A stretch of DNA of 43,624 nt from a virus. Of this stretch, positions 16,461-24,249 are shown in pieces. The stretch covers positions 1 to 43,624 of the IMG/VR virus record IMGVR_UViG_3300042007_000262, one strand, 5' to 3'. Made by a program: the position numbers and the translations under genes. Under the pieces are notes generated by a model, which worked only from the letters and a program-made list of their open reading frames with translations, made no database searches and was not told the origin of the DNA. Each line of letters begins with the position of its first letter. The first letter of the stretch is position 1.

Positions 16461-16882
16461 CGACGGTACCTCGTGCTGTACATCTGCTGGATCACCTGCT
16501 CGGCAAGGCCGTCAGGACGATCAAGGATGATCGACTCTTCAAACTGGAGCGTCAGCGCGCTCGGCATGGGTGCGTACTCATCGAGCGCATGCTCGATGTC
16601 CTCATCGATCGCGGTCGTGAGTTCGTGCAGATTCTCCAGGTCTGCCGGAATGCGGGCCTCTACGATCAACGTGAATTCGCGCTCGCGCTTCGAGTTGGCG
16701 CCATCCGGATAGACGCGGCTTCCGCTGTACAGCGTGATGCGCGGGGCAGAAGGCGGGCTCTTCTCTTCCTCAGTGCGAACGTCGGCGCCAGCGTTCGTCA
16801 GGTAGCCGTTGGCCACGCTGATCTCCCGAAGGCGAACGGCGAGTGCCTCGATGATCTGGAAGGTGCGGGCCTTATCAGCCAT
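16457..16882 (-). CDS. Tail terminator-like protein (141 aa)
   Basis: The size, the opening helix (FQIIEALAVRLREI), the middle strand pair around ITLYSGSR and FTLIVEARI, and the acidic helix with LTTAIDEDIEHAL match the fold pattern of siphovirus tail terminators (lambda gpU type). It lies between the gpFII-like joiner and the gpZ-like protein, as gpU does relative to its neighbours. It should cap the tail tube and stop its growth. It overlaps the upstream gene by 8 bases. Confidence 0.66.
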   Translation of the reverse strand: MADKARTFQIIEALAVRLREISVANGYLTNAGADVRTEEEKSPPSAPRITLYSGSRVYPDGANSKREREFTLIVEARIPADLENLHELTTAIDEDIEHALDEYAPMPSALTLQFEESIILDRPDGLAEQVIQQMYSTRYRR

Positions 16883-17177
16883 ACATCACCGCCTTGGCCA
16901 CGTAGCCGTCGTCGCTGTCGAGGACATCGACCTTCTTCGACCATGCACCGACCACCACCAAGTCGCCCTGCACGGGCACCCACTGCGCGACCATGAAGCT
17001 GACGATCGTGACAGTGGCCACCACTTCGCCGTTTGTGCCGTAGCGCTCGACGCCGCGATCGATGACCACGCGCACCGGCACAGCGGCCTCCGCTCCGCGC
17101 TGCACGGTGCCGTCCCGTCCGAACACGTCGAACAGGTCCGTGTGAAGATCGGCGAAGGCCAGGTCTGCGTCGCTCAC
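16875..17177 (-). CDS. Head-tail joining protein, gpFII-like
   Basis: The start is GTG at 17177, overlapping the Rz1 stop as GTGA, giving a 100-aa protein (SDADLAFADLHTDLFDVFG...). The pattern LFDVFG, a strand-rich middle with VRVVIDRGVE, then PVQGDLVVVG and a C-terminal VDVLDSDDGYVAKAVM matches the gpFII/Gifsy-2 type head-tail attachment family. It should join the portal/gpW assembly to the tail terminator. It is separated from the head genes by the lysis cassette, which is an unusual gene order. Confidence 0.75.
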   Translation of the reverse strand: MSDADLAFADLHTDLFDVFGRDGTVQRGAEAAVPVRVVIDRGVERYGTNGEVVATVTIVSFMVAQWVPVQGDLVVVGAWSKKVDVLDSDDGYVAKAVMYG

Positions 17178-17470
17178 GGCTTTGCTTCCTCCGGCACCGG
17201 GTTGCCTTGCACCTTGTCGATGCCGTCCAGCTGGATCTCGTACTGAATCAGGCACGCCTTGCGCTCGCCTGAAACCTCGAAGATCTGTCCGATCGGCGCC
17301 GTATCGCGCCATTTGCAGCGCTTGCGCAAATCCTCTTCGATTGGCACGTAGTACTTGACCGGCTTCTCGATCACGTCCTTCGCAGGCTTGACCACCTGAC
17401 GGTTCGCACCGCAGGCGGCCAGCAGCGATGCCGCGGCGAGCGCGGTCAGTAGTCGCGCAACGTGGGACAT
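17174..17470 (-). CDS. Rz1-like outer membrane spanin lipoprotein
   Basis: The 98-aa product has a signal sequence ending in the lipobox LLAAC, with the lipidated Cys at residue 20, followed by a short periplasmic domain with a second and third Cys (RKRCKW, KACLIQ) and proline-rich ends. It overlaps the end of the inner-membrane spanin gene by 25 bases in another frame, a common Rz/Rz1 arrangement. GGAGG precedes the ATG. With Rz it fuses inner and outer membranes in the last step of lysis. Confidence 0.85.
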   Translation of the reverse strand: MSHVARLLTALAAASLLAACGANRQVVKPAKDVIEKPVKYYVPIEEDLRKRCKWRDTAPIGQIFEVSGERKACLIQYEIQLDGIDKVQGNPVPEEAKP

Positions 17471-17949
17471 GCCGCCTCCAGTGCCTTGAGCGCCGCCTTG
17501 CAGGTGTCGGGCTTGTTCGCCGCCTCACGCTTGAATGCCGCGGTCGACTTCTCCGCGGCCTCCTGGCGGCGCTTCACCTCCGCCGTAGCCGCGGCGGACT
17601 GCGCACGCGCCTCGAGCAGGCGCTCCGCTTCCTTCCGGACGGCGTCCTCGAAGTCGCGCTCCTGCTTTTGATAGGTGGCCAGCTTCGACAGCAGTTCCTG
17701 CTCGCGTTCCTTGAACTTGGCCTGGTCCGCTTCGCGGCCACTCTTCTCCGCGTCGCGCTCGGTGGTGACCGATACGACGCGCTGCTCGGCGCGGTAGGCG
17801 TTGAGGGCGGCGATGAAGAACGCGATCGCGAGCAGACCGCACAGCAGCTTGAGTTTGCTGCCAGGCTTGCGGAGCCATTCCAGGAAGTCGGCAATCGCTC
17901 CGAGAACGAAGTCCCAGGCGGCCTTGAGCAATCGCAGAAAGGTCGTCAC
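17446..17949 (-). CDS. Rz-like inner membrane spanin
   Basis: GTG at 17949 overlaps the preceding stop as GTGA and gives a 167-aa protein. A membrane segment lies at about 33-50 (LKLLCGLLAIAFFIAALNAY), followed by a long periplasmic coiled coil rich in Glu, Lys, Ala and Arg. This is the topology of i-spanins. It pairs with the overlapping Rz1 lipoprotein. A short helix before the membrane segment (FLRLLKAAWDFVLGAI) is amphipathic. Confidence 0.83.
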   Translation of the reverse strand: MTTFLRLLKAAWDFVLGAIADFLEWLRKPGSKLKLLCGLLAIAFFIAALNAYRAEQRVVSVTTERDAEKSGREADQAKFKEREQELLSKLATYQKQERDFEDAVRKEAERLLEARAQSAAATAEVKRRQEAAEKSTAAFKREAANKPDTCKAALKALEAACPTLRDY

Positions 17950-18320
17950 TGGGCGGGCCTCCAGGGCATCACCATCAACATCGCGATCAGGTACTTGACG
18001 ATGACCACGTGCCAGCCAGGCAGCGGATACGGCGACACCCACTGGTGTAGGAGCACGACCAGGAAACAGAGCGCGATGCCAATGTGGCAGATCGCCCATA
18101 CCGCCCATCGCGCCCACTCGGCGACCTGGGCGCGATCCATGCTCTGGATCTCGCTCCACAGCGCGAGCCAGGCACGGGGCCGCAAGAGATCCAGGCTCCA
18201 GCCTGGCAGGCGCACCGGCGAGCTTGGCTGGTCGGTGTGTTTCAGGCGCCAGCAGATCGCGCTGAAAAGCGCGAAGGCGCCGAAGAGATTCGTGTAGTGC
18301 ATCACCGGCTGCTCAATCAC
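17946..18320 (-). CDS. Membrane protein of the lysis cassette (124 aa), possible holin/antiholin
   Basis: GTG at 18320 follows GGAGG with a five-base spacer and lies just before the previous gene's stop, so it is preferred over the ATG at 18302. Three hydrophobic segments are visible: residues ~10-26 (NLFGAFALFSAICW), ~75-96 (WAVWAICHIGIALCFLVVLL) and ~106-120 (VVIVKYLIAMLMVMPW). It lies between another membrane protein and Rz. The topology fits a holin or antiholin, but no signature proves it. Confidence 0.68.
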   Translation of the reverse strand: MIEQPVMHYTNLFGAFALFSAICWRLKHTDQPSSPVRLPGWSLDLLRPRAWLALWSEIQSMDRAQVAEWARWAVWAICHIGIALCFLVVLLHQWVSPYPLPGWHVVIVKYLIAMLMVMPWRPAQ

Positions 18321-18792
18321 GCTTGCCTCCCGCGAGCCGCTCGGACAAGGCCTGCACCCCACGCAGGACGCCGGGCAAGATCGGTTTGATGATGAAGCCG
18401 GCCAGGATCGCGGCGGCCGACTGCGGCGCGCCTCCGAACTTGGGATAGAAGTAGCCAAGCAACGTCAACGCGGCGCCGGCGAGAACCGCGTAGCACAACA
18501 CCACTAGGCCGAGCGCGCCCAGGCTGGCGAGCATGATCATCAGGCGGCGCCACCACGGCCCGTCCGCCGGCGGCGAGACGCGGCCGGCGTCCTTGTCCTT
18601 CAGCAGCAGCACGCCGATTAGCGCGCCGAAGATCGAGAACAGCAGGACTGATGTCTGCATGCCGAACGGGAAATGCGCGCTGTTGCCCAGCGTGGTCGGC
18701 AGCACGTCCGGCGTCATCGCTGCACTGCCGGTGGCCACCAGGCCGGCGCCTGCGATCGCCTTGAGTGCGACCGTCACCGAGTCAGCCATCAT
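18313..18792 (-). CDS. Putative holin (159 aa, multi-spanning)
   Basis: The product has hydrophobic segments near 9-26, 47-64 (TSVLLFSIFGALIGVLLL), 85-115 and 125-140, and ends with a charged tail (LSERLAGGKRD) as holins do. It directly follows the lysin gene, with tandem ATGs at 18792 and 18789 at the stop overlap; tandem starts are also seen in lambda S, where they produce holin and antiholin. That parallel is suggestive only. It would form the inner membrane hole that times lysis. Confidence 0.68.
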   Translation of the reverse strand: MMADSVTVALKAIAGAGLVATGSAAMTPDVLPTTLGNSAHFPFGMQTSVLLFSIFGALIGVLLLKDKDAGRVSPPADGPWWRRLMIMLASLGALGLVVLCYAVLAGAALTLLGYFYPKFGGAPQSAAAILAGFIIKPILPGVLRGVQALSERLAGGKRD

Positions 18793-19217
18793 GCACGCAC
18801 CCCTGCGAGCTCGAGGCCCTTGACGATTGTTGCGTCGGACCAGTAGTGGCCGCCGTTCTCGTGGCGGGCGATGGCTTTCGCGATGCCGAAAGCCGTGTCG
18901 AACTTCGTCACATCGATCCGCGCGTCCGGATCCACGTTCAGCGCCTTGGCGACTTCGCGCACGTAGGCACTGGTGATGTTCTCCGTAGGCGGCGCCCAGC
19001 GGTTGATGATGGCCTTGACCGTGCGCAGGCCATGCTTGTTCTGATACGTCTGCAGGACCTTCGCCAACGCACGAAAACCGAACTCGGCCGAAGTGAAGAC
19101 GCAGAAGCGTGCCTCCTGCTTGCGGGCTTTCTCGCTGCGATCCTCGCCTTGCCAGGCGACGCCGCTGCGATCGATGTTGCCGGGATTGTTGTTGCGGACA
19201 CCGCGTGGCGCTGCCAT
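18789..19217 (-). CDS. Putative endolysin / phage lysin with RNNNPGNI motif
   Basis: The 142-aa product begins MAAPRGVRNNNPGNIDRSGVAWQG in pattern, the signature of a family of phage muralytic or structural lysin proteins (often annotated 'structural protein P5'), followed by FTSAEFGFRALAKVLQTY and a C-terminal helical region. It lies directly upstream of the holin-like and spanin genes, which supports a cell-wall-degrading role. It has no signal peptide, so release would depend on the holin. The chemical specificity is not evident. Confidence 0.75.
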   Translation of the reverse strand: MAAPRGVRNNNPGNIDRSGVAWQGEDRSEKARKQEARFCVFTSAEFGFRALAKVLQTYQNKHGLRTVKAIINRWAPPTENITSAYVREVAKALNVDPDARIDVTKFDTAFGIAKAIARHENGGHYWSDATIVKGLELAGVRA

Positions 19218-19218
19218 G

Positions 19219-19323
19219 TCATTGGTCCTTGGACAGGCAGGCGCCCGCTCCGCCGTACGCGCCCTGACGAGGGGAAACGCGTGCGGCGGCCGGCGCCTGG
19301 AAGGTGGCGGTGTTGACGGTCAC
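19219..19323 (-). CDS. Possible 34-aa peptide gene upstream of the lysin
   Basis: A frame beginning with GTG at 19323 (VTVNTATFQAPAAARVSPRQ...) ends in TGA at 19219-19221, one base before the lysin ATG. The frame fills the otherwise empty gap between the DUF2190 gene and the lysin; spacing suggests translational coupling, and an AAGGA lies near its end as the lysin's ribosome binding site. There is no clear ribosome binding site for the GTG itself. It could equally be noncoding. Confidence 0.3.
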   Translation of the reverse strand: MTVNTATFQAPAAARVSPRQGAYGGAGACLSKDQ

Positions 19324-19331
19324 GTCAGGCT

Positions 19332-19688
19332 TCAGGCGACCTTGGGAACGCCGGCGCCGGGGCACAGGCGCACCAGCACTTCGGTGGTGCCGTTGCCGGC
19401 GGCTTCGACTGCGTAGCCGAAGTTCTCGACGTCCGGCACCGCGGCCGAGGCGACGATGACGCGGCTGGCGCTGACGTCCCAGGTCACGGGATCGCCGGCG
19501 GCGATGACCGCAGTGTTGAGCTTGGGCAGCCGGAACACGCCTTCGACGTGTACCGCAATGGTGGCGCCGATCGCGCCCTTGGTGACTGCGACGCCGAGCA
19601 TGCGGCCCTTGGTCACGACGCCGCCGCTCTCGACGGCCGCCGTGAGGGTCACGTCGAGGACGCGGCCGTCCTGGTGTGCGTTTTTCAT
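19332..19688 (-). CDS. DUF2190 family capsid-associated protein
   Basis: The 118-aa product has the DUF2190 pattern: a short N-terminal segment, VVTKGRMLGVAVTKGAIGA, VEGVFRLPK and a C-terminal strand region ending in VLVRLCPG. Such proteins accompany major capsid genes and may act as head decoration or cement proteins. It follows the capsid fusion gene by 80 bases and has a good GGAG ribosome binding site seven bases before its ATG. Confidence 0.85.
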   Translation of the reverse strand: MKNAHQDGRVLDVTLTAAVESGGVVTKGRMLGVAVTKGAIGATIAVHVEGVFRLPKLNTAVIAAGDPVTWDVSASRVIVASAAVPDVENFGYAVEAAGNGTTEVLVRLCPGAGVPKVA

Positions 19689-19768
19689 GTTGATTCTCCG
19701 AAAGTACGGGGTGAGGTGAGGTGGCGTGTGCAGGACCTGGGCGCCGGGCTAGCCGGCGCCCGAGCTCG

Positions 19769-21958
19769 TTACGCGCCGGGGTTCTTCTGCAGGCCGCGGT
19801 AGTCGGCGATCGCAGGTGCCGCGTCCAGGCGAACCTTCCAGGCGACGCCATCAACGGTGAAACCTTCGTGCTGCTCCAGGTACGGCGTCTGGTTGCCGTC
19901 CAGGTAGCCCACCACGATGCCGTCGACGATCGCCGGGTCGGCGGCGCCGTACCATGCAGTCGCGCTGTTGTCGTCCAAGCGACCGTCGTCCACCACATCG
20001 AACGTGTTCTGCACGATGTTGGGCGTGGTCAGGTTCTTGCTGCCGCTCACTTCGTACTGACTGGTGCGCACCGTGCGTGCCAGGCCACCGAGCGCGATCG
20101 GCGTCAGCAGCGTCTTCAGCGGCACACGGATCGTGTTGCCGTCCTTGTCCTTCTGCAGCGCCATCGCCTGGCGCATCTGGTCGACGCTGGTCGTGCTGAT
20201 CACCGAGCCGGTCATCAGGTTCTTGTGCTCGGCGCTGAACAACGCGAAGCCGTCCGCGAGGGTCGGATTGCTGGTCAGCAGGTTGAACACCGCCTTCGCG
20301 ATGGTGCGCTTGGCCGCCTGGCCGAGCTTGCGCGGCACGTCGCCGAACACGCCCAGGTCATCGTTGATGATTGCCTGGCGGGTGATCGAGAACAGGCGGC
20401 CGTAAGTGACGATCTGCATCGCCTGCGACTGCTCGCTGAAGGTGCCGTACTTGTACTCGCTGCCTTCCGGCACGATCAGCAGGTCGCTGAAGGCACCCAG
20501 GCCGACCAGGTTGGTCGGCTTGAAGTCCGGCACCGAAACGGCGCGGGTGAACTTCTCGAACTGCTCTTCTGCTTCCTCGTAGCCCTTCAGCACCGCCTTG
20601 CGGGCGGTGTCGCCCAGCAAGCCGGGGAAGTCCGATGTCGAGTGCGTGAAGGCCAGGCCAACGATTTCCTTGCGGTCCAGGCCGCGCGTGTTCACGCCGG
20701 CCTGCACCAGGCTCTCGCGGGCCAGGTCGACCATCGTGAAGCCGCGATACGGATTGTCACCTTCCGCCTTCGCGAAGCCGACGCGTGCTTCGATCGCGTT
20801 GCTCATCGCCTTGCGGGTCAGATCGCGCTGGTCGGCACCGGCCACGACGCCGGCGTTGCCGTTGAGCGGGCCGGCGCCGTTCGCCATCAGCGACAGGATG
20901 TGCTTGCCGACGTTGGCCGCGGTAACTGCGGGGTCCGCTTCGGCGATCACTTTCTCGACGTAGGCCTTGACGTCGGCGTTGCCCATGTGAGGCTTGGCCA
21001 TGTCCAGGATCTCGGTGTTGCGGGTGCGCAGCGCGGCGAGGGCTTCGTCTCGGGCTTTGGCGGCCGCCTGCTTTTGTTCTTCGGTCATTTCGACGTCTCC
21101 GGTGGTGTTGCCGGCGACCGCCGGCGGTATGGCGTCGGCGGTGGCCGACGTGTTCGGTGCAGCGTTTGCCGCCGCCCTGGCCGGGATCTCCCGGCCAGGG
21201 GCGGACGTGCCCTCGCTGTTGTTGTTCGGTGCGCGGAACGCAGCCGCAATCCGCTCGGGCATGCGCTCGAGGTACGGTGCGAACGAGGCCTGCGCGACGA
21301 CCTTGGCCTTCGCGTTCTCCGCAGCCTCTTCGGTCGCGGCGTCCTCGGTGATCACGTCGCAGAAGCCGAGTTCTTTCGCCTCGGCCGCGGTGTAGTAGTG
21401 GTCCTGGTAGTCGCGCAGGAGCAGGAGCATCGCGTCGACCGTCTTGCCAGTCTTGGCTGCATAGCTCGATGCGATCGAGCCCTCCATTACCTTGAGCACG
21501 TCGATGTACGCTTCCAGGTCGCGCACGTTGCCCCACGCGCCGCCCCACGGCGCATGCACCATGAGGATCGTGTTCGCGGCCATCTGCACCTTGTCGCCGG
21601 CGCAGGCGATTACGCTGGCGATCGAGGCAGCGATGCCGTCGATCGTGACGTTGATCGTCGCCTTGTGTCGCTTCAACGCGTTGTAGATGGCCAGGCCATC
21701 GGTGACGCTACCGCCGTAGCTGTTGATGCGGACTTCGATCGTTGTGGCGGTGATGTCGTTGAGTTGCTTCACGACATCGATCGCCGCCACCGACTCACCC
21801 CACCAGCTGTCGCCGATGTCGCCGTAGATCAGGAGCTCGGCGGTGTCGTCGCCCTTGGCGATGACCTCCAGGCGGCCGGGAATGGTGGCCACGGGACCGG
21901 CGGCGGCAGACGCCGCGATCGCGATGGCAAGGGCGGCGGACAGGTGATTGCGCTTCAT
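19769..21958 (-). CDS. Prohead protease / major capsid protein fusion
   Basis: The 729-aa product joins a ClpP-like (S14) head maturation protease to an HK97-type major capsid protein in one frame. Numbered from the ATG at 21958, the protease spans ~25-205, with the likely triad Ser112 (GIAAS), His135 (MVHAP) and Asp186 (DHYYTAAEAKELGF). A linker rich in Ala/Pro/Thr (~235-290) leads to a helical scaffold-like delta region (~292-345) and then the capsid domain to the C-terminus. Such fusions are known in some phages. The first 20 residues look like a signal peptide, odd for a cytoplasmic enzyme. ATG overlaps the portal stop (TGATG). Confidence 0.9.
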   Translation of the reverse strand: MKRNHLSAALAIAIAASAAAGPVATIPGRLEVIAKGDDTAELLIYGDIGDSWWGESVAAIDVVKQLNDITATTIEVRINSYGGSVTDGLAIYNALKRHKATINVTIDGIAASIASVIACAGDKVQMAANTILMVHAPWGGAWGNVRDLEAYIDVLKVMEGSIASSYAAKTGKTVDAMLLLLRDYQDHYYTAAEAKELGFCDVITEDAATEEAAENAKAKVVAQASFAPYLERMPERIAAAFRAPNNNSEGTSAPGREIPARAAANAAPNTSATADAIPPAVAGNTTGDVEMTEEQKQAAAKARDEALAALRTRNTEILDMAKPHMGNADVKAYVEKVIAEADPAVTAANVGKHILSLMANGAGPLNGNAGVVAGADQRDLTRKAMSNAIEARVGFAKAEGDNPYRGFTMVDLARESLVQAGVNTRGLDRKEIVGLAFTHSTSDFPGLLGDTARKAVLKGYEEAEEQFEKFTRAVSVPDFKPTNLVGLGAFSDLLIVPEGSEYKYGTFSEQSQAMQIVTYGRLFSITRQAIINDDLGVFGDVPRKLGQAAKRTIAKAVFNLLTSNPTLADGFALFSAEHKNLMTGSVISTTSVDQMRQAMALQKDKDGNTIRVPLKTLLTPIALGGLARTVRTSQYEVSGSKNLTTPNIVQNTFDVVDDGRLDDNSATAWYGAADPAIVDGIVVGYLDGNQTPYLEQHEGFTVDGVAWKVRLDAAPAIADYRGLQKNPGA
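21086..21100 (-). promoter_or_regulatory. Internal ribosome binding site and ATG inside the capsid fusion
   Basis: GGAG at 21097-21100 lies eight bases before an in-frame ATG at 21088-21086 (residue 291, MTEEQKQAAAKARDE). This is the best Shine-Dalgarno/ATG pair seen inside the gene, located exactly at the border between the linker and the scaffold/capsid part. It could yield a protease-free capsid protein, much as lambda Nu3 starts inside C. Not proven. Confidence 0.55.
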
Positions 21959-23499
21959 CAACTTTTCTCCGTGAGCGTGGAACGAACGACCGCATCGCGC
22001 ACTGCGGCGCGAGCGTTCGGATCGTTGGTCGGTGCAGCTTGGCCCAGCTGCAGCGATTCGCGCTGCTTGTGCCAGTCGGCGGTTTGTTGGAGCACTTCGT
22101 TCGGGTTGTTGCCGAGGGCGAGTGCGTTCTGCTGCGGCGATGTCCAGCCCCGATCTTCGTATTCACCGCGGGCCATCGCTTCCTTGAGCGGATCGATCCA
22201 CGGCATCATTGGCCGCACATAGGTCGACGCCATCAGGTGGCGCATTTCCCATCCGCGCGGGAGCTTGATCAGGCCGTCAAGCACCACGGCTTCGCAGAAG
22301 CGACGGCGCGTCTTGCGCACCGACTGTGCAATGAACTGTTCGGCGAGCATGAGGTACGCGCCCCACTTCTCGACGAGCTCCTGGCGCTGGGCGCTGTACG
22401 TGCCGTTGTAGTCGAGCGACAAGCTGCTGTAGCTCACACCAACGCCGCCGGCGGCGGCGCGCAACTGCTCTTTACGCCACGTTGCGGCGTTGGGATTGGG
22501 GCGGTTGCTGGCGATCGTGCCGACGTCTTCGCCTGGCAGGAGCTCGTCGAAGATCGCGCCAGGTGTCATGCGCAGATCGCGCACCTGGTCGCCGTTCGGC
22601 TCGATGATCAGCGCACCGCTGGTCGCGCCTCCGCCGTTCTCGCCCTTCTTGATGAAGGCACACATCGAGGCGGCAACCTTTGCGGCGATGCGCTCGGACT
22701 CTTCGTAGTCCTTAACGTCCTCGAAGCGCGACATCGACGACGCGAGAACCGACAGACCGCGCACCTGGTGCAGTCGGTCGATCAGCGCGATTTGGTGCAT
22801 GCGGTCGGCGCTTACCCGCTTCATCTCCAGGTTGAACCCGAGCACGTCGCCCGGATGGTTCTTGTATACGTGCCAGGCGAGGACGCGGCCCCAGTCGTTG
22901 CGCTCGCAGCCCTGCAGGATCTTGCGGCCTGGATCGGTGAAGTCGAGCGGCACCAGGTCCGCCTCAAGCATCTCGATCGCGTAGCGAACCGGAGTGTCGT
23001 AGGTCAACGCAGTGACAGGACCGATCAGGTCCTGGAAGTAGGTTTCGCCATCGCGGAACAGGCTGCGCGCCTGCAGCTGCTGGCAGCGGCCGTAGTCGTG
23101 TTGGCCGGTGACTTCCGGATGGTCCCACCAGTCGTCCCACAGGTCGTCGAGGTCCTGCGCCATCGCCCGATCGATCTCCCCGCCAGGCTTACGCGGTGCA
23201 GACAGCACGTCGATGCCGGAGCCGACCGTGTTCTGCACCAGGATGTTGATCGCGTTGCGTGCCAGGTCCAGATCGCGTTCGAGGTGGCGCGCCTGGTCGC
23301 GGAGTTGCTTGGCATCCATGCCGACGATGGCGTTGCCGCTGCCCCAGTCGCGTGCCAGCTTGCGGGCGCGACTGGGGCGCGTGACTTCGTGTGCGCGGGC
23401 GCTGACCTTGGCGTCAGCTAGCTGAGCGATCGACCGCGCTGCGCGATCGACCGGGATGGTTTCCAGCAAGCGCTGGCGAGCGGTGGAGGCGCTGCCCAT
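21958..23499 (-). CDS. Portal protein, lambda B family
   Basis: The 513-aa protein has the features of lambda-family portals: an N-terminal helical part, ARNAINILVQNTVGSGIDVLS, an acidic helix with DDLWDDWWD, a core with LFRDGETYFQ and FDELLPGEDV, and a C-terminal crown/clip region. It forms the dodecameric ring through which DNA is packaged and ejected. It follows the gpW-like gene with a TAATG overlap and precedes the capsid fusion. Confidence 0.93.
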   Translation of the reverse strand: MGSASTARQRLLETIPVDRAARSIAQLADAKVSARAHEVTRPSRARKLARDWGSGNAIVGMDAKQLRDQARHLERDLDLARNAINILVQNTVGSGIDVLSAPRKPGGEIDRAMAQDLDDLWDDWWDHPEVTGQHDYGRCQQLQARSLFRDGETYFQDLIGPVTALTYDTPVRYAIEMLEADLVPLDFTDPGRKILQGCERNDWGRVLAWHVYKNHPGDVLGFNLEMKRVSADRMHQIALIDRLHQVRGLSVLASSMSRFEDVKDYEESERIAAKVAASMCAFIKKGENGGGATSGALIIEPNGDQVRDLRMTPGAIFDELLPGEDVGTIASNRPNPNAATWRKEQLRAAAGGVGVSYSSLSLDYNGTYSAQRQELVEKWGAYLMLAEQFIAQSVRKTRRRFCEAVVLDGLIKLPRGWEMRHLMASTYVRPMMPWIDPLKEAMARGEYEDRGWTSPQQNALALGNNPNEVLQQTADWHKQRESLQLGQAAPTNDPNARAAVRDAVVRSTLTEKS

Positions 23500-23714
23500 T
23501 ACGTCACCCCGCCGAAGTCGGCCGTGGCGTATCCGGGGCGTCCACCGCGCCGCTCAGACGCCACGGCCCGCTGCAACTTCTCGATCTCGGCGCGGATTTC
23601 CTTGAGGTCGGCGTACCGGAGCTCGCGGTCGCCGAAGCGCACCGACTGACCCTTGAGGATCTTCACCTCAGCGGCCCGGTAGAGTTCGAGGCGTTCTTCG
23701 TTGATCGTCGGCAT
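23499..23714 (-). CDS. Head-tail connector, gpW-like
   Basis: The 71-aa product starts at ATG 23714 (MPTINEERLELYRAAEVKIL). It shows the gpW pattern: an N-terminal helix, a short KGQSVRFGDRELRY hairpin, a second helix (DLKEIRAEIEKLQRAV) and a flexible Arg/Gly-rich tail. Length is close to lambda gpW (68 aa). It binds below the portal to close the packaged head. The longer frame to 23798 is unlikely as it extends into the cargo-gene promoter region. Confidence 0.82.
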   Translation of the reverse strand: MPTINEERLELYRAAEVKILKGQSVRFGDRELRYADLKEIRAEIEKLQRAVASERRGGRPGYATADFGGVT

Positions 23715-23821
23715 GAGGACAGGTTCCCGCCCGAGCCGTGCCAGAACTAGGCAAAACCGGGAACGCGTCGTCACCGAAAACCCTGCGCTGGCGGGCATTT
23801 ACAAACTTTTTTGTCCCGTCT

Positions 23822-23851
23822 TTGCCAAAACGCGGCACGCACCCGTATCGT
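23822..23851 (+). promoter_or_regulatory. Candidate sigma-70 promoter for the cargo gene at 23892
   Basis: TTGCCA at 23822-23827 (one mismatch to TTGACA) is followed after 18 bases by TATCGT at 23846-23851. The element faces a + strand gene set in an otherwise leftward operon, so a private promoter is expected. It is a match by eye only. Confidence 0.5.
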
Positions 23852-23891
23852 CTAGCTTTGATTCGGGCTTCACGCCCCGCAGGAGGACCGC

Positions 23892-24236
23892 ATGCTCGCC
23901 CTGATTTTCGTGGCCGCCCTGGCCGCCAGTTCGACTGACCCCGCCGAAGCCGAACGCGTTGGCATCGAGCGCGCCCAGGCGATGATCGCCGAGAAGCTGA
24001 AGGACCCCGAGGCGGCGCGGTTCAAGGACGTCCAGTTCAATCCGGAGACTGGCGTCGCCTGTGGCCAGGTCAACACCAAGAACTCGTTCGGCGGCTACAT
24101 CGGATACCAGGACTTCATCGTCAAGGGCGACTTCGCGCTGACGCGAGGCGAAGCCGCCGCCTCGTTGCAACCACTGTTCGATGAAGGCTGGAAACAGTGC
24201 AAGCAGCCACGCGCCGCGGCCGCGCCCGCCACGTAG
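23892..24236 (+). CDS. Exported small protein, likely lysogenic-conversion (moron) gene
   Basis: The 114-aa product has a typical signal peptide (MLALIFVAALAAS, then DPAEAE) and a small mature domain with the segments KLKDPEAARFKDVQF and GVACGQVNTKNSFGGYIGY, ending in an Ala/Pro tail. Two cysteines may pair. It is transcribed against the surrounding late genes, between gpW and a Mor-like gene, has AGGAGG upstream of its ATG and a possible own promoter. This matches the definition of a moron expressed from the lysogen. The KDPESARF-type domain recurs in phages and mobile elements; its molecular role is unknown to me. Confidence 0.82.
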   Translation: MLALIFVAALAASSTDPAEAERVGIERAQAMIAEKLKDPEAARFKDVQFNPETGVACGQVNTKNSFGGYIGYQDFIVKGDFALTRGEAAASLQPLFDEGWKQCKQPRAAAAPAT

Positions 24237-24249
24237 CGGTGTCACCGCT
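24235..24249. other. Perfect inverted repeat between convergent genes
   Basis: AGCGGTG and CACCGCT flank a single base, overlapping the stop of the cargo gene and the end of the Mor-like gene. It could act as a bidirectional transcription barrier, but no T-run follows on either strand. Confidence 0.35.

Noticed and set aside
19721-22222. Very long + strand frame opposite the capsid fusion
   Set aside because: High GC makes long antisense frames common. The - strand carries clear protease and capsid motifs, while this frame is His/Arg/Val-rich without any motif.
24235-24249. Rho-independent terminator between the convergent genes
   Set aside because: The inverted repeat is perfect but has no T-run on either strand, so it is listed only as an inverted repeat.
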